Source: Syntrophomonas sp. UBA5432 (lineage in GTDB: Bacteria > Bacillota > Syntrophomonadia > Syntrophomonadales > Syntrophomonadaceae). Taken from it: a stretch of 16,935 nucleotides of DNA. A program made the translations under genes and the position numbers. This document shows positions 1-8,116 of this stretch, piece after piece (the first letter of the stretch is position 1; the number at the start of each line of letters is the position of its first letter). The notes below the pieces were generated by a model, which was given only the letters and a program-made list of their open reading frames with translations, was not told the DNA's origin and searched no databases. The stretch lies in NCBI GenBank assembly GCA_002424365.1, contig DIRQ01000127.1, forward strand, positions 1 through 16,935, in the 5' to 3' direction.

Positions 1-613
1 GAGCCAGTTGGGTATAGGGCTCCAGGCCAATCACAATGGAAACATGCCCCGGGCAGATTAACCCATCTACTTTAATATCAGGGTCGGAAAAGATAACCTC
101 GAGTGCCGGAGGAACCACCTTGTGTAATGTCAGTACAGAGTAATTCTTTACTCCTTCCTGCAGTGCCTTTTCAGCACTAATAGCCACGGCCGGAGCGGTA
201 GTTTCAAAGCCAATCCCCAGGAAAACTACTTCTTTCTCCGGGTTTTGCCGGGCTATCTCCAGGGCATCCAGGGGTGAATAGGCTATTCGCACATCTGCTC
301 CCCGGCTGCGGGCCTCCTGCAAAGAACTCTTATTTCCCGGTACTCTCATCATATCGCCGAAAGTAACCAGGATAATGCCAGGCCTCTCCGCCAGGTCTAT
401 AACTGCATCTATGTCACCCTGGGCAGTTACACAGACCGGGCACCCGGGACCGGATAACAACCTCAGGTTGGGCGGCAGCAGATTGCGAATTCCGCTTTTG
501 GCAATGGCCATAGTATGAGTTCCGCAGACTTCCATTAAGGCAACTTCCCGGGTTTCCGATTGAATATCCTTAAGCAGGGAGGAAATATAATTTTTATTAC
601 TATTTGATTCCAC
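1..613 (-). CDS. hypD: [NiFe]-hydrogenase maturation protein HypD (3' end outside window)
   Basis: HypD is the iron-sulfur scaffold that, with HypC, assembles the Fe(CN)2CO unit of the [NiFe] active site. The visible 204 codons carry the family motifs: MEVCGTHT (Cys30, equal to the essential Cys41 of E. coli HypD), GPGCPVC (Cys58, Cys61), FGDMMRVPG, GFETTAP and the PGHVS segment near the left edge. Translation starts at a GTG at 611-613. This is the first possible start, because an in-frame TAA lies directly upstream, and a GGAGTGGGGG ribosome site sits 8 nt before it. It lies 59 bp after hypC and is the last gene of the leftward hydrogenase operon in view. HypD is normally about 360-370 aa, so roughly 160 residues, and probably hypE after it, lie beyond the edge. 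Identity is secure. Confidence 0.95.
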   Translation of the reverse strand, partial: MESNSNKNYISSLLKDIQSETREVALMEVCGTHTMAIAKSGIRNLLPPNLRLLSGPGCPVCVTAQGDIDAVIDLAERPGIILVTFGDMMRVPGNKSSLQEARSRGADVRIAYSPLDALEIARQNPEKEVVFLGIGFETTAPAVAISAEKALQEGVKNYSVLTLHKVVPPALEVIFSDPDIKVDGLICPGHVSIVIGLEPYTQLA

Positions 614-672
614 TTAAAAATCCCCCACTCCAATAAAAACTAGTAAAAAAATCCTTCCGCGTCTAATCCTAA

Positions 673-891
673 TCACTGAGGCTGTAGCTGTTTCAGCAGT
701 TTCATGGTTTCCTCAGCAAAACTCTCATCAATAATATCCATGGCAAAACCAGCATGAACCAGGACATACTGTCCTATTTTAACCTCCGGGGTAAGTTGGA
801 TACTAATATTTACCTGGTTGCCGTCGACATCTACTACGGCCATGTGGTTCTCAGTAAATTCTACAACTTTAGCCGGAACTCCCAAACACAT
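673..891 (-). CDS. hypC: Hydrogenase maturation chaperone HypC
   Basis: HypC/HybG-family chaperone of 72 aa, a normal length. It binds HypD while the Fe(CN)2CO group is built and then delivers it to the large-subunit precursor. The N-terminus MCLGVPAKV carries the invariant Cys2, which becomes functional after Met removal, and a VLVHAGFAM segment typical of the family follows. Its ATG overlaps the hypF stop codon by one base (TAATG), which suggests translational coupling with hypF. hypD follows 59 bp downstream. Recognition is by motif and by the hypF-hypC-hypD order. Confidence 0.96.
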   Translation of the reverse strand: MCLGVPAKVVEFTENHMAVVDVDGNQVNISIQLTPEVKIGQYVLVHAGFAMDIIDESFAEETMKLLKQLQPQ

Positions 892-3155
892 TAGGAAATC
901 ACCTCACTTGCAATAATAGCCTGGCCCAGCGATAAGCCCCCGTCTCCCGGCGGCAGTTGCTGAGGATGGTAGGCTGTGAATCCGGCGGCCTGCAGGGAAT
1001 GTAGCAACCCCACCAATAGTATCTGATTATGAAACACTCCCCCGCCTAAAACCACCTGGTTAATTCCGCTCTCTTCCCGTACCTTTTCCAGAACATCAGT
1101 AAACATTTTTACCATGGTCAAGTGGAATTTATAAGCTATTTCCCCTGCCGGCATTTTCTTTTCTAAATCAGCCAGCAGTTCAGGCCACATGGGGAGCGGA
1201 TTCATTATCCATTTATCTTCTTCACAATCTATATTATAGCTGTAATTACCTTCTTTTTTGGTAGCATATGCTTCCAGTTCAATGGCTGCCTGACCTTCGT
1301 AATGATTAATCGGACATATGCCCAGGAGCGCACCTACAGCATCAAAAAGCCTTCCACAGGACGAGGTTAAGATTTCCTTCCCCCCGGTTATACGGGCAAG
1401 CATTAAATCCCTCTCCGCATCAGCTAAATCAGGCAGATATTTTCTGGCCGCTTGCAGAGCCTTGTTCTCACCCAGGGCTGCCAGCAGATATACCAGGGCC
1501 ATACGATAAGGTCTTTGGGCAGTAAGATCACCACCCGGTAAGGGCAGGTATTTTAAATGCCCCCGGCGCTCAAATTTCCGGTAATCACCCTTAAGAATTT
1601 CGCATCCCCATATCGCCCCGTCAGTTCCCCATCCGGTGCCATCACATATTAACCCCAGGGTTTCACCCTGCAGGTGGTTTTCCGTCATGGCGGCAGCCAT
1701 ATGAGCAAAATGATGCTGGACCGCAATAATTTTAACATTCTCCTGCTGCCTGGCCCAGCGGGTAGTTTGGTAATTAGGGTGGAGATCATGAGCAATTACT
1801 TCCGGCTTTACTGAGAGCATGTTTTTGAAACGCTCAATACCATTTAAAAAATTATGATAGTTAAGATAGTGGTTTAAATCTCCCCAGTGCTGACTTAAAA
1901 ATGCTTCTCCCCCTCTGGTTATGCAAAAGGTGTTTTTCATCTCTCCCCCTACTGCCAAAATCGGTTCTACCGATGCTGGTAGCTGGATACCCAGAGGCAC
2001 AAAACCACGGGCCCGGCGAAAATAATGGGGGGTCTTGATTTTCGTCACCATCATAACTGAATCATCACAGGGGTTATATATTTCGCGGTTATGTACCAGG
2101 AAGTAGTCTGCTATTCCCTTTAATTTATGAAGTGCCGCATCGTTATCAATTATAAGGGGCTCATCACTTATATTGGCACTGGTCATAATTAAAAGATCCA
2201 GTTCGTTATCAAAGAGCAGGTAGTGTATAGGAGTATAAGGAAGCATTACTCCCAGTGTTTTCAGGCCGGGATGAATAATATCAGCAACCAATGCCGGGTT
2301 GAAGCTGCTTTCCAATATAACAATAGGGGCCTGGGGTGAATTTAACCATTTCTCTTCCAGGGGATTTATACGGACATAGCGACGGGCCACCTCCAAGTCC
2401 CGGGCCATAACCGCAAAGGGCTTGGCATCCCGGCGCTTGCGTTCCCGCAGTGCTTTTACCGCCTTTATATTAGTGGCATCAGCGGCCAGGTGAAAACCAC
2501 CCAGGCCTTTTACGGCCACAATTTTACCATCTTTGAGCAAATCTACTACCGGAATGTCTACCGGCTGACCATTCTCATCGACCAATGTAGCATGGGGTCC
2601 GCATACCGGGCAAGCATTAGGTTGAGCATGAAAACGGCGGTGCAGCGGATTTTCATATTCCTGCCGGCATTCCGGGCACATAGGAAACGAAGCCATGGTA
2701 GTTTTAGCCCGGTCATACGGGATATCTTTGATAATGGTAAAACGAGGACCACAGTTGGTACAGTTTATAAAAGGGTAAGTATAACGACGGTCGCCCGGAT
2801 CTCTAACCTCCCGTTTACAGTCTTCGCAGATAGCAATATCAGGAGAAATCATAACTTCCCGGTTACCCCGACTTTCACTTTCCCGGATAGTAAAACTTTT
2901 AAAACCCTGCGGTTTAATCTCTTCAATAGAACAGTTGCGTATAACTGCCAGCGGTGGAGCATCCTCTACCAGACGACGAGCAAATTCCTGCAGAGTTTCT
3001 TCTTCGCCTTCTACTTCCATAAATACACCGGCGGCGGAATTTAGAACCCAGCCGGTTAAATTATATGCAGTTGCCAGGCGATAAACATGGGGTCGGAATC
3101 CGACCCCCTGTACAATTCCACTTATTTTAATGTAATACGACTTAATACCTGCCAT
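891..3155 (-). CDS. hypF: Carbamoyltransferase HypF
   Basis: HypF makes the cyanide ligands of the [NiFe] site from carbamoyl phosphate, passing the carbamoyl group to the HypE C-terminal Cys. The 754-aa length is normal. Domains in order: acylphosphatase (about 5-92, GIVQGVGFRPHVYR); two Zn-ribbon motifs with Cys pairs at 110/113 and 132/135, then 160/163 and 182/185; a YrdC-like nucleotide-binding domain (about 205-385); and a Kae1-like domain (about 395-754) with QHHFAHMAA, CDGTGWGTDG and LGGGVFHN. The ATG is preceded by a modest GTAGGAA site. The gene lies 12 bp after the maturation protease and overlaps hypC by one base. All four domains appear intact, so a functional enzyme is expected. 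Confidence 0.97.
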   Translation of the reverse strand: MAGIKSYYIKISGIVQGVGFRPHVYRLATAYNLTGWVLNSAAGVFMEVEGEEETLQEFARRLVEDAPPLAVIRNCSIEEIKPQGFKSFTIRESESRGNREVMISPDIAICEDCKREVRDPGDRRYTYPFINCTNCGPRFTIIKDIPYDRAKTTMASFPMCPECRQEYENPLHRRFHAQPNACPVCGPHATLVDENGQPVDIPVVDLLKDGKIVAVKGLGGFHLAADATNIKAVKALRERKRRDAKPFAVMARDLEVARRYVRINPLEEKWLNSPQAPIVILESSFNPALVADIIHPGLKTLGVMLPYTPIHYLLFDNELDLLIMTSANISDEPLIIDNDAALHKLKGIADYFLVHNREIYNPCDDSVMMVTKIKTPHYFRRARGFVPLGIQLPASVEPILAVGGEMKNTFCITRGGEAFLSQHWGDLNHYLNYHNFLNGIERFKNMLSVKPEVIAHDLHPNYQTTRWARQQENVKIIAVQHHFAHMAAAMTENHLQGETLGLICDGTGWGTDGAIWGCEILKGDYRKFERRGHLKYLPLPGGDLTAQRPYRMALVYLLAALGENKALQAARKYLPDLADAERDLMLARITGGKEILTSSCGRLFDAVGALLGICPINHYEGQAAIELEAYATKKEGNYSYNIDCEEDKWIMNPLPMWPELLADLEKKMPAGEIAYKFHLTMVKMFTDVLEKVREESGINQVVLGGGVFHNQILLVGLLHSLQAAGFTAYHPQQLPPGDGGLSLGQAIIASEVIS

Positions 3156-3167
3156 AAAAATTCCTAC

Positions 3168-3632
3168 CTATACTAGCATAAATTGCTCTATATCCTGCTT
3201 AATAAGTTCTGCCACCCGGGCTACCTTCCCGGCTAGTACCGGACTAAGTTCCAGGCCGAAACCAAGCTCGGCCGGTTCTATCCCGTAAACCAAAATCTCC
3301 GGGTAATGGCCCAGCATATTTACATGATGAGCTGCCTGAACAAAACCTAAATCATGTACCGAAGTTATACTGGTATCTAATTGCAAGCCAAGTTGATCCA
3401 GGGGAGCCCGGTAAATAGTTCCCGGTTCTCCCCCGGCCTTCATGGCATCAACAACGATTATTATATCACCCTGACCATAGAAGTCTACCAGGTCATAGCT
3501 GTTAGTGCCGGCATCAATTAGTTCCACTTCTTCAGGAATATCCATTTGGGACAGGCAGTTAATAACATGTACCCCAACCCCATCATCCTGCATAATCAGA
3601 TTACCAACACCTACAACTATAATCCTTTTCAA
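3168..3632 (-). CDS. hyaD: HyaD/HybD-family hydrogenase maturation protease (M52)
   Basis: Nickel-dependent endopeptidase that removes the C-terminal peptide of the hydrogenase large subunit after nickel insertion. The 154-aa protein starts MKRIIVVGVGN and has the QDDGVG motif. The three nickel-sensing ligands of HybD (Glu16, Asp62, His93) correspond here to Asp16/17, Asp62 (VVDAMKAGG) and His93 (SVHDLG). Asp in place of Glu at the first site is a common variant in the family. It sits 27 bp after the cytochrome b gene and 12 bp before hypF. The substrate is almost certainly the large subunit at 4317-5786, which has the required His-ending cleavage site. The name follows E. coli hya usage; the family call is firm. 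Confidence 0.94.
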   Translation of the reverse strand: MKRIIVVGVGNLIMQDDGVGVHVINCLSQMDIPEEVELIDAGTNSYDLVDFYGQGDIIIVVDAMKAGGEPGTIYRAPLDQLGLQLDTSITSVHDLGFVQAAHHVNMLGHYPEILVYGIEPAELGFGLELSPVLAGKVARVAELIKQDIEQFMLV

Positions 3633-3659
3633 ATCGTATCCTCCTAAAAGTCTTACAAT

Positions 3660-4304
3660 TTATGCCCCGACCCCGGTATCAGTTTCAATCTCCTCTTCGT
3701 GGGTACCATGATCAAAGTCGGCGGGAATTTTACCAGTAAACATGGATTTCAGTACCGGTACACCCTCGGAAATATCCAGGTACACATGGGCTAGAACGGA
3801 AAGTACAAAGAGCCAGGTTACTATATAGTGAATCAACCTGACCGCCATATAACCTCCCAGGAAACCACCCAGAGCCATAAACATATTAGGTTTGTAGAGT
3901 ATAAATCCGGTAATTATTTGTATCAAGACCATTACCAACCAACCGGTATACATCATTTTCTGCCCAGGATTGTATTTACCATAATAGGGGTGGCTGTCGG
4001 CCATAAACAGGTAGTACTTAATCATACTGGGAAACTTAGGGGTATCCTCTTTTACACTAAAAACAATGTTTTTAGTATCTTTGGCTACTATGGCATAGTA
4101 TACCCGTATTAACACGCCGAAACAGAGCAAATAGGCCATAGCAAAATGGAGGGTACGCGGGGTATCCATATTGCTGAACAACCTGAAAGTATGGGGAGCA
4201 TGAATATAGTATCCGGTTAATATTAGCAGGGTAATGGAAATCATATTAACCCAATGACAGAAACGGATCCAGACAGAATGTCTTTCCTCCATCTGTTTAA
4301 CCAT
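3660..4304 (-). CDS. hyaC: Ni/Fe-hydrogenase b-type cytochrome subunit
   Basis: Membrane di-haem cytochrome b of the HyaC/HydC family. It accepts electrons from the small subunit on the outer face of the membrane and passes them to the quinone pool. The 214-aa protein has about four hydrophobic helices (near 18-34, 52-72, 120-137 and 153-176). Candidate haem ligands are His17, His53, His159 and His173, the usual pattern. The first ATG is supported by GGGAGGTGA 6 nt upstream, which overlaps the large-subunit stop, so translation is probably coupled. The C-terminus is hydrophilic and acidic, as expected for a cytoplasmic tail. The order small-large-cytochrome b-protease matches classic respiratory uptake hydrogenase operons. 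Confidence 0.94.
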   Translation of the reverse strand: MVKQMEERHSVWIRFCHWVNMISITLLILTGYYIHAPHTFRLFSNMDTPRTLHFAMAYLLCFGVLIRVYYAIVAKDTKNIVFSVKEDTPKFPSMIKYYLFMADSHPYYGKYNPGQKMMYTGWLVMVLIQIITGFILYKPNMFMALGGFLGGYMAVRLIHYIVTWLFVLSVLAHVYLDISEGVPVLKSMFTGKIPADFDHGTHEEEIETDTGVGA

Positions 4305-4316
4305 TACTTCACCTCC

Positions 4317-5786
4317 CTAATTAATAGCGAACTGGCTAATAGTTTTCTGATCAGGAGTCATTACGTGTATAGCACATCCAAAACAGGGGTCAAATGACCT
4401 GACTATTTTAACCAGTTCCACCGGGTTATTAACATCCTGGACAGTAGCTCCAATTAAAGCTTGTTCCATGGGTCCCTGAACGCCTCTTTCATCCCGCGGG
4501 GAGGCATTAACGGTGGTGGGGACTATACAGTTATAAACTGCAGTACGACCGCTGGAGCTAATCTGCTGCCAGTGTCCCAGAGCGCCGCGTGGAGCCTCGC
4601 AAAGGCCCATTCCCACTTTTTCACTGCCAGTAGGAATCTTATGGGGAACACATACCGGCTGACCCGGCTGCAGTTCCAGTGCCCATTTCTTCAATTCATT
4701 TGCTACTAACTTGCATTCAATAGCCCGGGCGTAGTGACGGCCTAATACTGAGAAAGCCTTATCCCCCAGCCCACGAACATCCTTCTGTTTCATAACCCAC
4801 ATACGGGCAAGAGGGCCAACTTCTAACGGATTACCATTATAGCGGGGAGCCTTTAACCAGGAATAGGCATCTTTTTTAGTGGGATTAGGTTCAATTACCG
4901 CCTTGTCCGGGGTCTGCCCGTGGGTATCATCGTTGTACCAGGAATACTTAACCTGCTCTGCTAGTTGTGCAGGGTCAAAAGGTAAATCCTGTCCTCTCAG
5001 GTAAATTCCTGAGGGGATAAATTTTTTCGTCTTTACATGATCTTTACCGGCTTCCAATGGGAAACCACCGTAGGCCATCATATTCTTGCAGCCAATACCC
5101 AGGTTAAAGTCCTCAGGGAAGTACTCAGCTACGGCCTGGACTACCGGTATATATTTATTTTCAATAAAATCAATAAGTTCATCTATACGGGTAATGAATT
5201 CAAAGATTTTCTGGGCATCAGGTACTTCAGAAACACCGCCCGGAACTATGGACTGAACGTGGGGCATTTTCCCTCCCCAGATAGCCAGTGCTTCCTGGGC
5301 TTTTCTGCGTGCCACCAGAGCATCCAGGTAACAGGCAGCAGCAAATTCGTTTACATCATCAGGCAAGTTATAAGGTACCTCATAACGGGGTTGGAAGGGT
5401 GGGATATTAACATTTATACTTTTTACCCGGGTTACATCCACATAGTCCAACGCTGCCAGGTGGAAGAAATGCAGGGTATGGGACTGAATGAAGTTCGAAC
5501 CTAAAATAAGGTTACGAATAATCCTGCCATTGGGTGGCGGTTCAATGCCGCAGATATCGTCTATAGTTAAGGTACCCGAAGTACAATGGGAAGTAGGGCA
5601 AACTCCGCAAATTCTCTGCATGATTTGTACAGCATCACGCGGATCCCGGCCCTGCATTATTCTTTCATAACCACGCCACAGAGTGCCGCTAGTCCAGGCA
5701 TCCTGTACTACGCCGCCTTCTACTTCAACCTCGATCTTCAGGTGGCCTTCAATACGAGTTACGGGATCGACAACAACCTTGGCCAT
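4317..5786 (-). CDS. hyaB: [NiFe] hydrogenase large (catalytic) subunit, group 1 type
   Basis: Catalytic subunit carrying the Ni-Fe(CN)2CO site, 489 aa as precursor. Active-site Cys pairs are visible: RICGVC near the N-terminus (Cys60, Cys63) and DPCFGC near the C-terminus (Cys468, Cys471). His474 is followed by a 15-residue tail beginning VMTPD, so cleavage by the maturation protease after His474 is predicted. Other hallmarks are DPVTRIEGH and RGYERIMQGRDPRDA. No signal peptide is present; it should be co-exported with the Tat-tagged small subunit. The ATG overlaps the small-subunit stop by one base (TAATG). Membrane-bound, periplasm-facing H2 uptake is the likely direction, given the cytochrome b. 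The group assignment rests on motifs and context, not on a phylogeny. Confidence 0.97.
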   Translation of the reverse strand: MAKVVVDPVTRIEGHLKIEVEVEGGVVQDAWTSGTLWRGYERIMQGRDPRDAVQIMQRICGVCPTSHCTSGTLTIDDICGIEPPPNGRIIRNLILGSNFIQSHTLHFFHLAALDYVDVTRVKSINVNIPPFQPRYEVPYNLPDDVNEFAAACYLDALVARRKAQEALAIWGGKMPHVQSIVPGGVSEVPDAQKIFEFITRIDELIDFIENKYIPVVQAVAEYFPEDFNLGIGCKNMMAYGGFPLEAGKDHVKTKKFIPSGIYLRGQDLPFDPAQLAEQVKYSWYNDDTHGQTPDKAVIEPNPTKKDAYSWLKAPRYNGNPLEVGPLARMWVMKQKDVRGLGDKAFSVLGRHYARAIECKLVANELKKWALELQPGQPVCVPHKIPTGSEKVGMGLCEAPRGALGHWQQISSSGRTAVYNCIVPTTVNASPRDERGVQGPMEQALIGATVQDVNNPVELVKIVRSFDPCFGCAIHVMTPDQKTISQFAIN

Positions 5787-6844
5787 TAACTGTCACCCTC
5801 TTTCTCTACGTCTTCCTTTTTAGAACCAATACGACCGGTGGCAATATTTCCAACCAGGTGTCCGCCAATACCTGCTACCGCCAATCCTCCAAGAACGATA
5901 CCAACCTGGTCAACCGTAACTGTGGTAGCTGGTCCTACAGGCATTTCCGCCATTCTTTCATACATAGGCCAAGCCGGGAATTGAGGTTCGGTACATCCAA
6001 TACAGACGCCTCCGCTTTTTACACACCAATTTACCCCACCATTAAATAAGCGGGTGGAAGCATCACAGTGGGCGATAGGCCCTTTACAGCCCAATTCCAA
6101 CATGCATCCCGGTTCACCAAAGGTCTTGGCAAAAATTCCATTATCAAAGTATTGTCTTCTCTCACAATTATCATGAATGATGTTACTGAAGAACATCTTG
6201 GGACGGCCAAAGGTATCCATTTCAGGAATACCATAAAGAAGTACGTGGGCAATAGTACCCACCATCCAGTCAGGATGAGGTGGACAACCGGGAACATTGA
6301 TAACCGGTACATCCTTAACCACCTGGTCAACTGCCTTGCAATTGGTAGGATTAGGTGGTGTAGCTGGTATGCCGCCAAAAGCAGAACAGGTTCCAAAGGA
6401 TAGGATAGCCTTAGACTTTTTACCAATAGTAGTAACCAGTTTTTCAAAGGTAATGTGATGACCGTCTTCTTCTCCTACCGTACAATACAGGCCATCAGCA
6501 CCTGTAGGTACAGCACCTTCAACCACCAGGAAGAAGTTACCTTTATTTTCTTCGGCTACTTTAAACATTTCCTGCATAGCCAAATCACCAGCAGCAGCCA
6601 TTATATTGGGATGGTAGCGTAAGCTGATGACTTCGGTAAGGACCTTCTTTATATCTGGATGAACAGTATTTAGGAGTGAAATAGAACACCCTGTGCACGA
6701 TGCACCCTGGATCCATATTACCGGTGGAGCTCCAGCAGCTACCGCTTCCGACATATATGGAGCCAAAAATCCAGTCATGGATATGGCTGCAGCCGAGCCT
6801 GCACAGAGGCGAACGAAGTCTCTACGACTTAGTTTGGTAGGCAT
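5786..6844 (-). CDS. hyaA: [NiFe] hydrogenase small subunit with Tat signal
   Basis: Electron-transfer subunit, 352 aa. A Tat signal (SRRDFVRL, twin Arg 7-8, then a hydrophobic stretch ending near AVAAG, about residue 37) exports the folded heterodimer. Proximal [4Fe-4S] ligands: Cys50, Cys53, Cys153, Cys187. Distal cluster: His224, Cys227, Cys247, Cys253. The medial cluster region is unusual: the canonical Pro in NW-P-V is Cys274 (NWCV), the first usual ligand position is Ala262 with a Cys two residues earlier (Cys260), and Cys281 and Cys284 (CIGC) are normal. Four cysteines could thus hold a [4Fe-4S] instead of a [3Fe-4S] cluster. A glycine-rich hydrophobic helix (about 313-335) should anchor the C-terminus in the membrane next to cytochrome b. 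A GGGGGGA ribosome site precedes the ATG. Confidence 0.96.
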   Translation of the reverse strand: MPTKLSRRDFVRLCAGSAAAISMTGFLAPYMSEAVAAGAPPVIWIQGASCTGCSISLLNTVHPDIKKVLTEVISLRYHPNIMAAAGDLAMQEMFKVAEENKGNFFLVVEGAVPTGADGLYCTVGEEDGHHITFEKLVTTIGKKSKAILSFGTCSAFGGIPATPPNPTNCKAVDQVVKDVPVINVPGCPPHPDWMVGTIAHVLLYGIPEMDTFGRPKMFFSNIIHDNCERRQYFDNGIFAKTFGEPGCMLELGCKGPIAHCDASTRLFNGGVNWCVKSGGVCIGCTEPQFPAWPMYERMAEMPVGPATTVTVDQVGIVLGGLAVAGIGGHLVGNIATGRIGSKKEDVEKEGDS

Positions 6845-6928
6845 TTTAAGACATTCCCCCCAATCAAATAGTTGTGCAACAACGTGTTTCTATACAATCC
6901 CAATCTACTGTAATAATTGTTTCTCTAT

Positions 6929-7597
6929 CTAGGTTAAATTAGATTGCTTAGTCCTCACCTCCCTTAATAGGAAATCGCTCCAGTTATTAATACCTTCACC
7001 GGTTCGGCCCGAAACCTCAAAAACTTGAGCCGAAGGGTTGACCTGCCGTAAATCATTTATAAATCTATCCATACTAAAATCGGTATAATCAATCAGGTCA
7101 ATCTTATTAACCAGCACTACCTTCGCTTCCCGGAAAATCAAGGGATATTTTAACACTTTATCATTACCTTCGGTGATGCTAATAACCACCACCCGAAAAT
7201 CTTCCCCCAAATCAAACTCCGCCGGGCAGACCAGATTACCCACGTTTTCAATGAATACCAGGTCTAATTCAGCAGTAGAAAGAGTCTCGTAGGCTTTGCC
7301 CACCATACCGGCATCCAGATGACAGGTGCCTTCAGTATTAATCTGCACCACCCGTACCCCTTTTTTCTCAATGCGCTGGGCATCCTGATCAGTATACAGG
7401 TCTCCTTCTATTACTCCGATTTTGATTTTATCTCCCAGGGTTTCTATGGTACGCTCCAGGATAGTTGTCTTGCCGGAGCCGGGAGAACTCATCAAGTTAA
7501 GCGCCAGCACTTTATTGCCGCCAAAAAGGCTGCGATTTTTCCGGGCTAATAGCTCATTAGCGCCCAGAATATGACTTTGCATATTAACTTGTACCAT
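6929..7597 (-). CDS. hypB: Hydrogenase nickel incorporation GTPase HypB
   Basis: SIMIBI-class GTPase that, with HypA, delivers nickel to the large-subunit precursor. In the 222-aa protein the P-loop SPGSGKTT (38-45), the switch region with Cys92-His93 (GTCHLD), ENVGNLVC (Cys124, the G-domain metal/dimer Cys) and NKID (164-167) are all present. It lacks both the N-terminal CxxCGC metal site of E. coli HypB and the His-rich stretch of rhizobial HypB, so nickel storage must be done elsewhere. The first ATG lies inside hypA (14-nt overlap), so the two should be translationally coupled; an ATG at codon 6 is a weaker alternative. An 84-bp gap separates it from the small-subunit gene, and I see no convincing promoter there. 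Confidence 0.96.
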   Translation of the reverse strand: MVQVNMQSHILGANELLARKNRSLFGGNKVLALNLMSSPGSGKTTILERTIETLGDKIKIGVIEGDLYTDQDAQRIEKKGVRVVQINTEGTCHLDAGMVGKAYETLSTAELDLVFIENVGNLVCPAEFDLGEDFRVVVISITEGNDKVLKYPLIFREAKVVLVNKIDLIDYTDFSMDRFINDLRQVNPSAQVFEVSGRTGEGINNWSDFLLREVRTKQSNLT

Positions 7598-7949
7598 CTA
7601 TATCTTCGTCCCCTTCAAAATAATCGATATATAACTCGCGACCGCCGATGATGTCCACCCGATCATGTCCACAATTAGGGCAGATAAAACGGTAAGCATC
7701 ATCTACCTGAAAACAATGCTGACAGCTACTGCATTCACAGGTAATTTCTCTTTCTTCAATCTCCAGCACAGCGTTTTCAAACATCTCATCAATAACTATA
7801 GCCTCGAAGGCAAACTGCAGGCTATCCGGTAAGGCCATGGTCATCTTACCAATAACCAGTTTCACTTTATTGACCCGCTTTATTCCATTCTCTTGGGCAC
7901 TATCTCTTACCGTATCAACTACGCTTTGAATAATCGATAATTCATGCAT
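7584..7949 (-). CDS. hypA: Hydrogenase nickel metallochaperone HypA
   Basis: HypA binds nickel through its N-terminal MHE motif (His2) and has a structural Zn site. This 121-aa protein begins MHELSIIQSV and has CxxC pairs at Cys73/76 and Cys90/93 (CPNCG), plus extra cysteines at 71 and 79. I chose the ATG at 7947-7949 because it gives the obligatory Met-His-Glu terminus and a GAAGGTG ribosome site sits 6 nt upstream; an in-frame GTG at 7958 falls within that site. It is the first gene of the hydrogenase operon. It starts 70 nt after the T-tract of the riboswitch-like leader, so its expression and that of the downstream genes is probably controlled by that RNA. Confidence 0.95.
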   Translation of the reverse strand: MHELSIIQSVVDTVRDSAQENGIKRVNKVKLVIGKMTMALPDSLQFAFEAIVIDEMFENAVLEIEEREITCECSSCQHCFQVDDAYRFICPNCGHDRVDIIGGRELYIDYFEGDEDIDGTS

Positions 7950-8019
7950 CGTTCGCACCTTCGTCTAAATATTTTTTCGCCATCCCATATAAATGACTCC
8001 GAACTTCTCCCCTCAAAAT

Positions 8020-8045
8020 AAAAAAACTCGACAAGAAATGCCGAG
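8020..8045 (-). terminator. Intrinsic terminator of the hypA leader (expression platform)
   Basis: On the minus strand a 7-bp stem CTCGGCA (8045-8039) / TGTCGAG (8033-8027), with loop TTTCT and one G-U pair, is followed at once by seven T residues. It lies 71 nt after the aptamer's closing helix and 70 nt before the hypA ATG, so it would stop transcription before the operon. The 5' arm CTCGG is complementary to CCGAG at 8208-8204 inside the aptamer, giving a possible mutually exclusive pairing. A hairpin GATAAG/CTTATC (8096-8091/8067-8062) lies between aptamer and terminator. Confidence 0.75.
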
Positions 8046-8116
8046 CATAGATGCACAGATAGATAAGCAGCCGAACCCTTCATGGGCACACTTATCCCCT
8101 TCTGCCTAAACTGAGC

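Noticed and set aside
2490..3044. 184-codon rightward open frame
   Set aside because: Lies antisense within hypF; the composition is that of a shadow frame, with no ribosome site or recognisable domain.
6031..6447. 138-codon leftward open frame
   Set aside because: Alternative frame of the hydrogenase small-subunit gene; low-complexity hydrophobic product with no support.
6845..6928. Internal promoter or Rex/FNR site before the small-subunit gene
   Set aside because: TATAGA and the GTTG-TTGCA-CAAC palindrome are present, but there is no matching -35 and no fit to known operator consensus.
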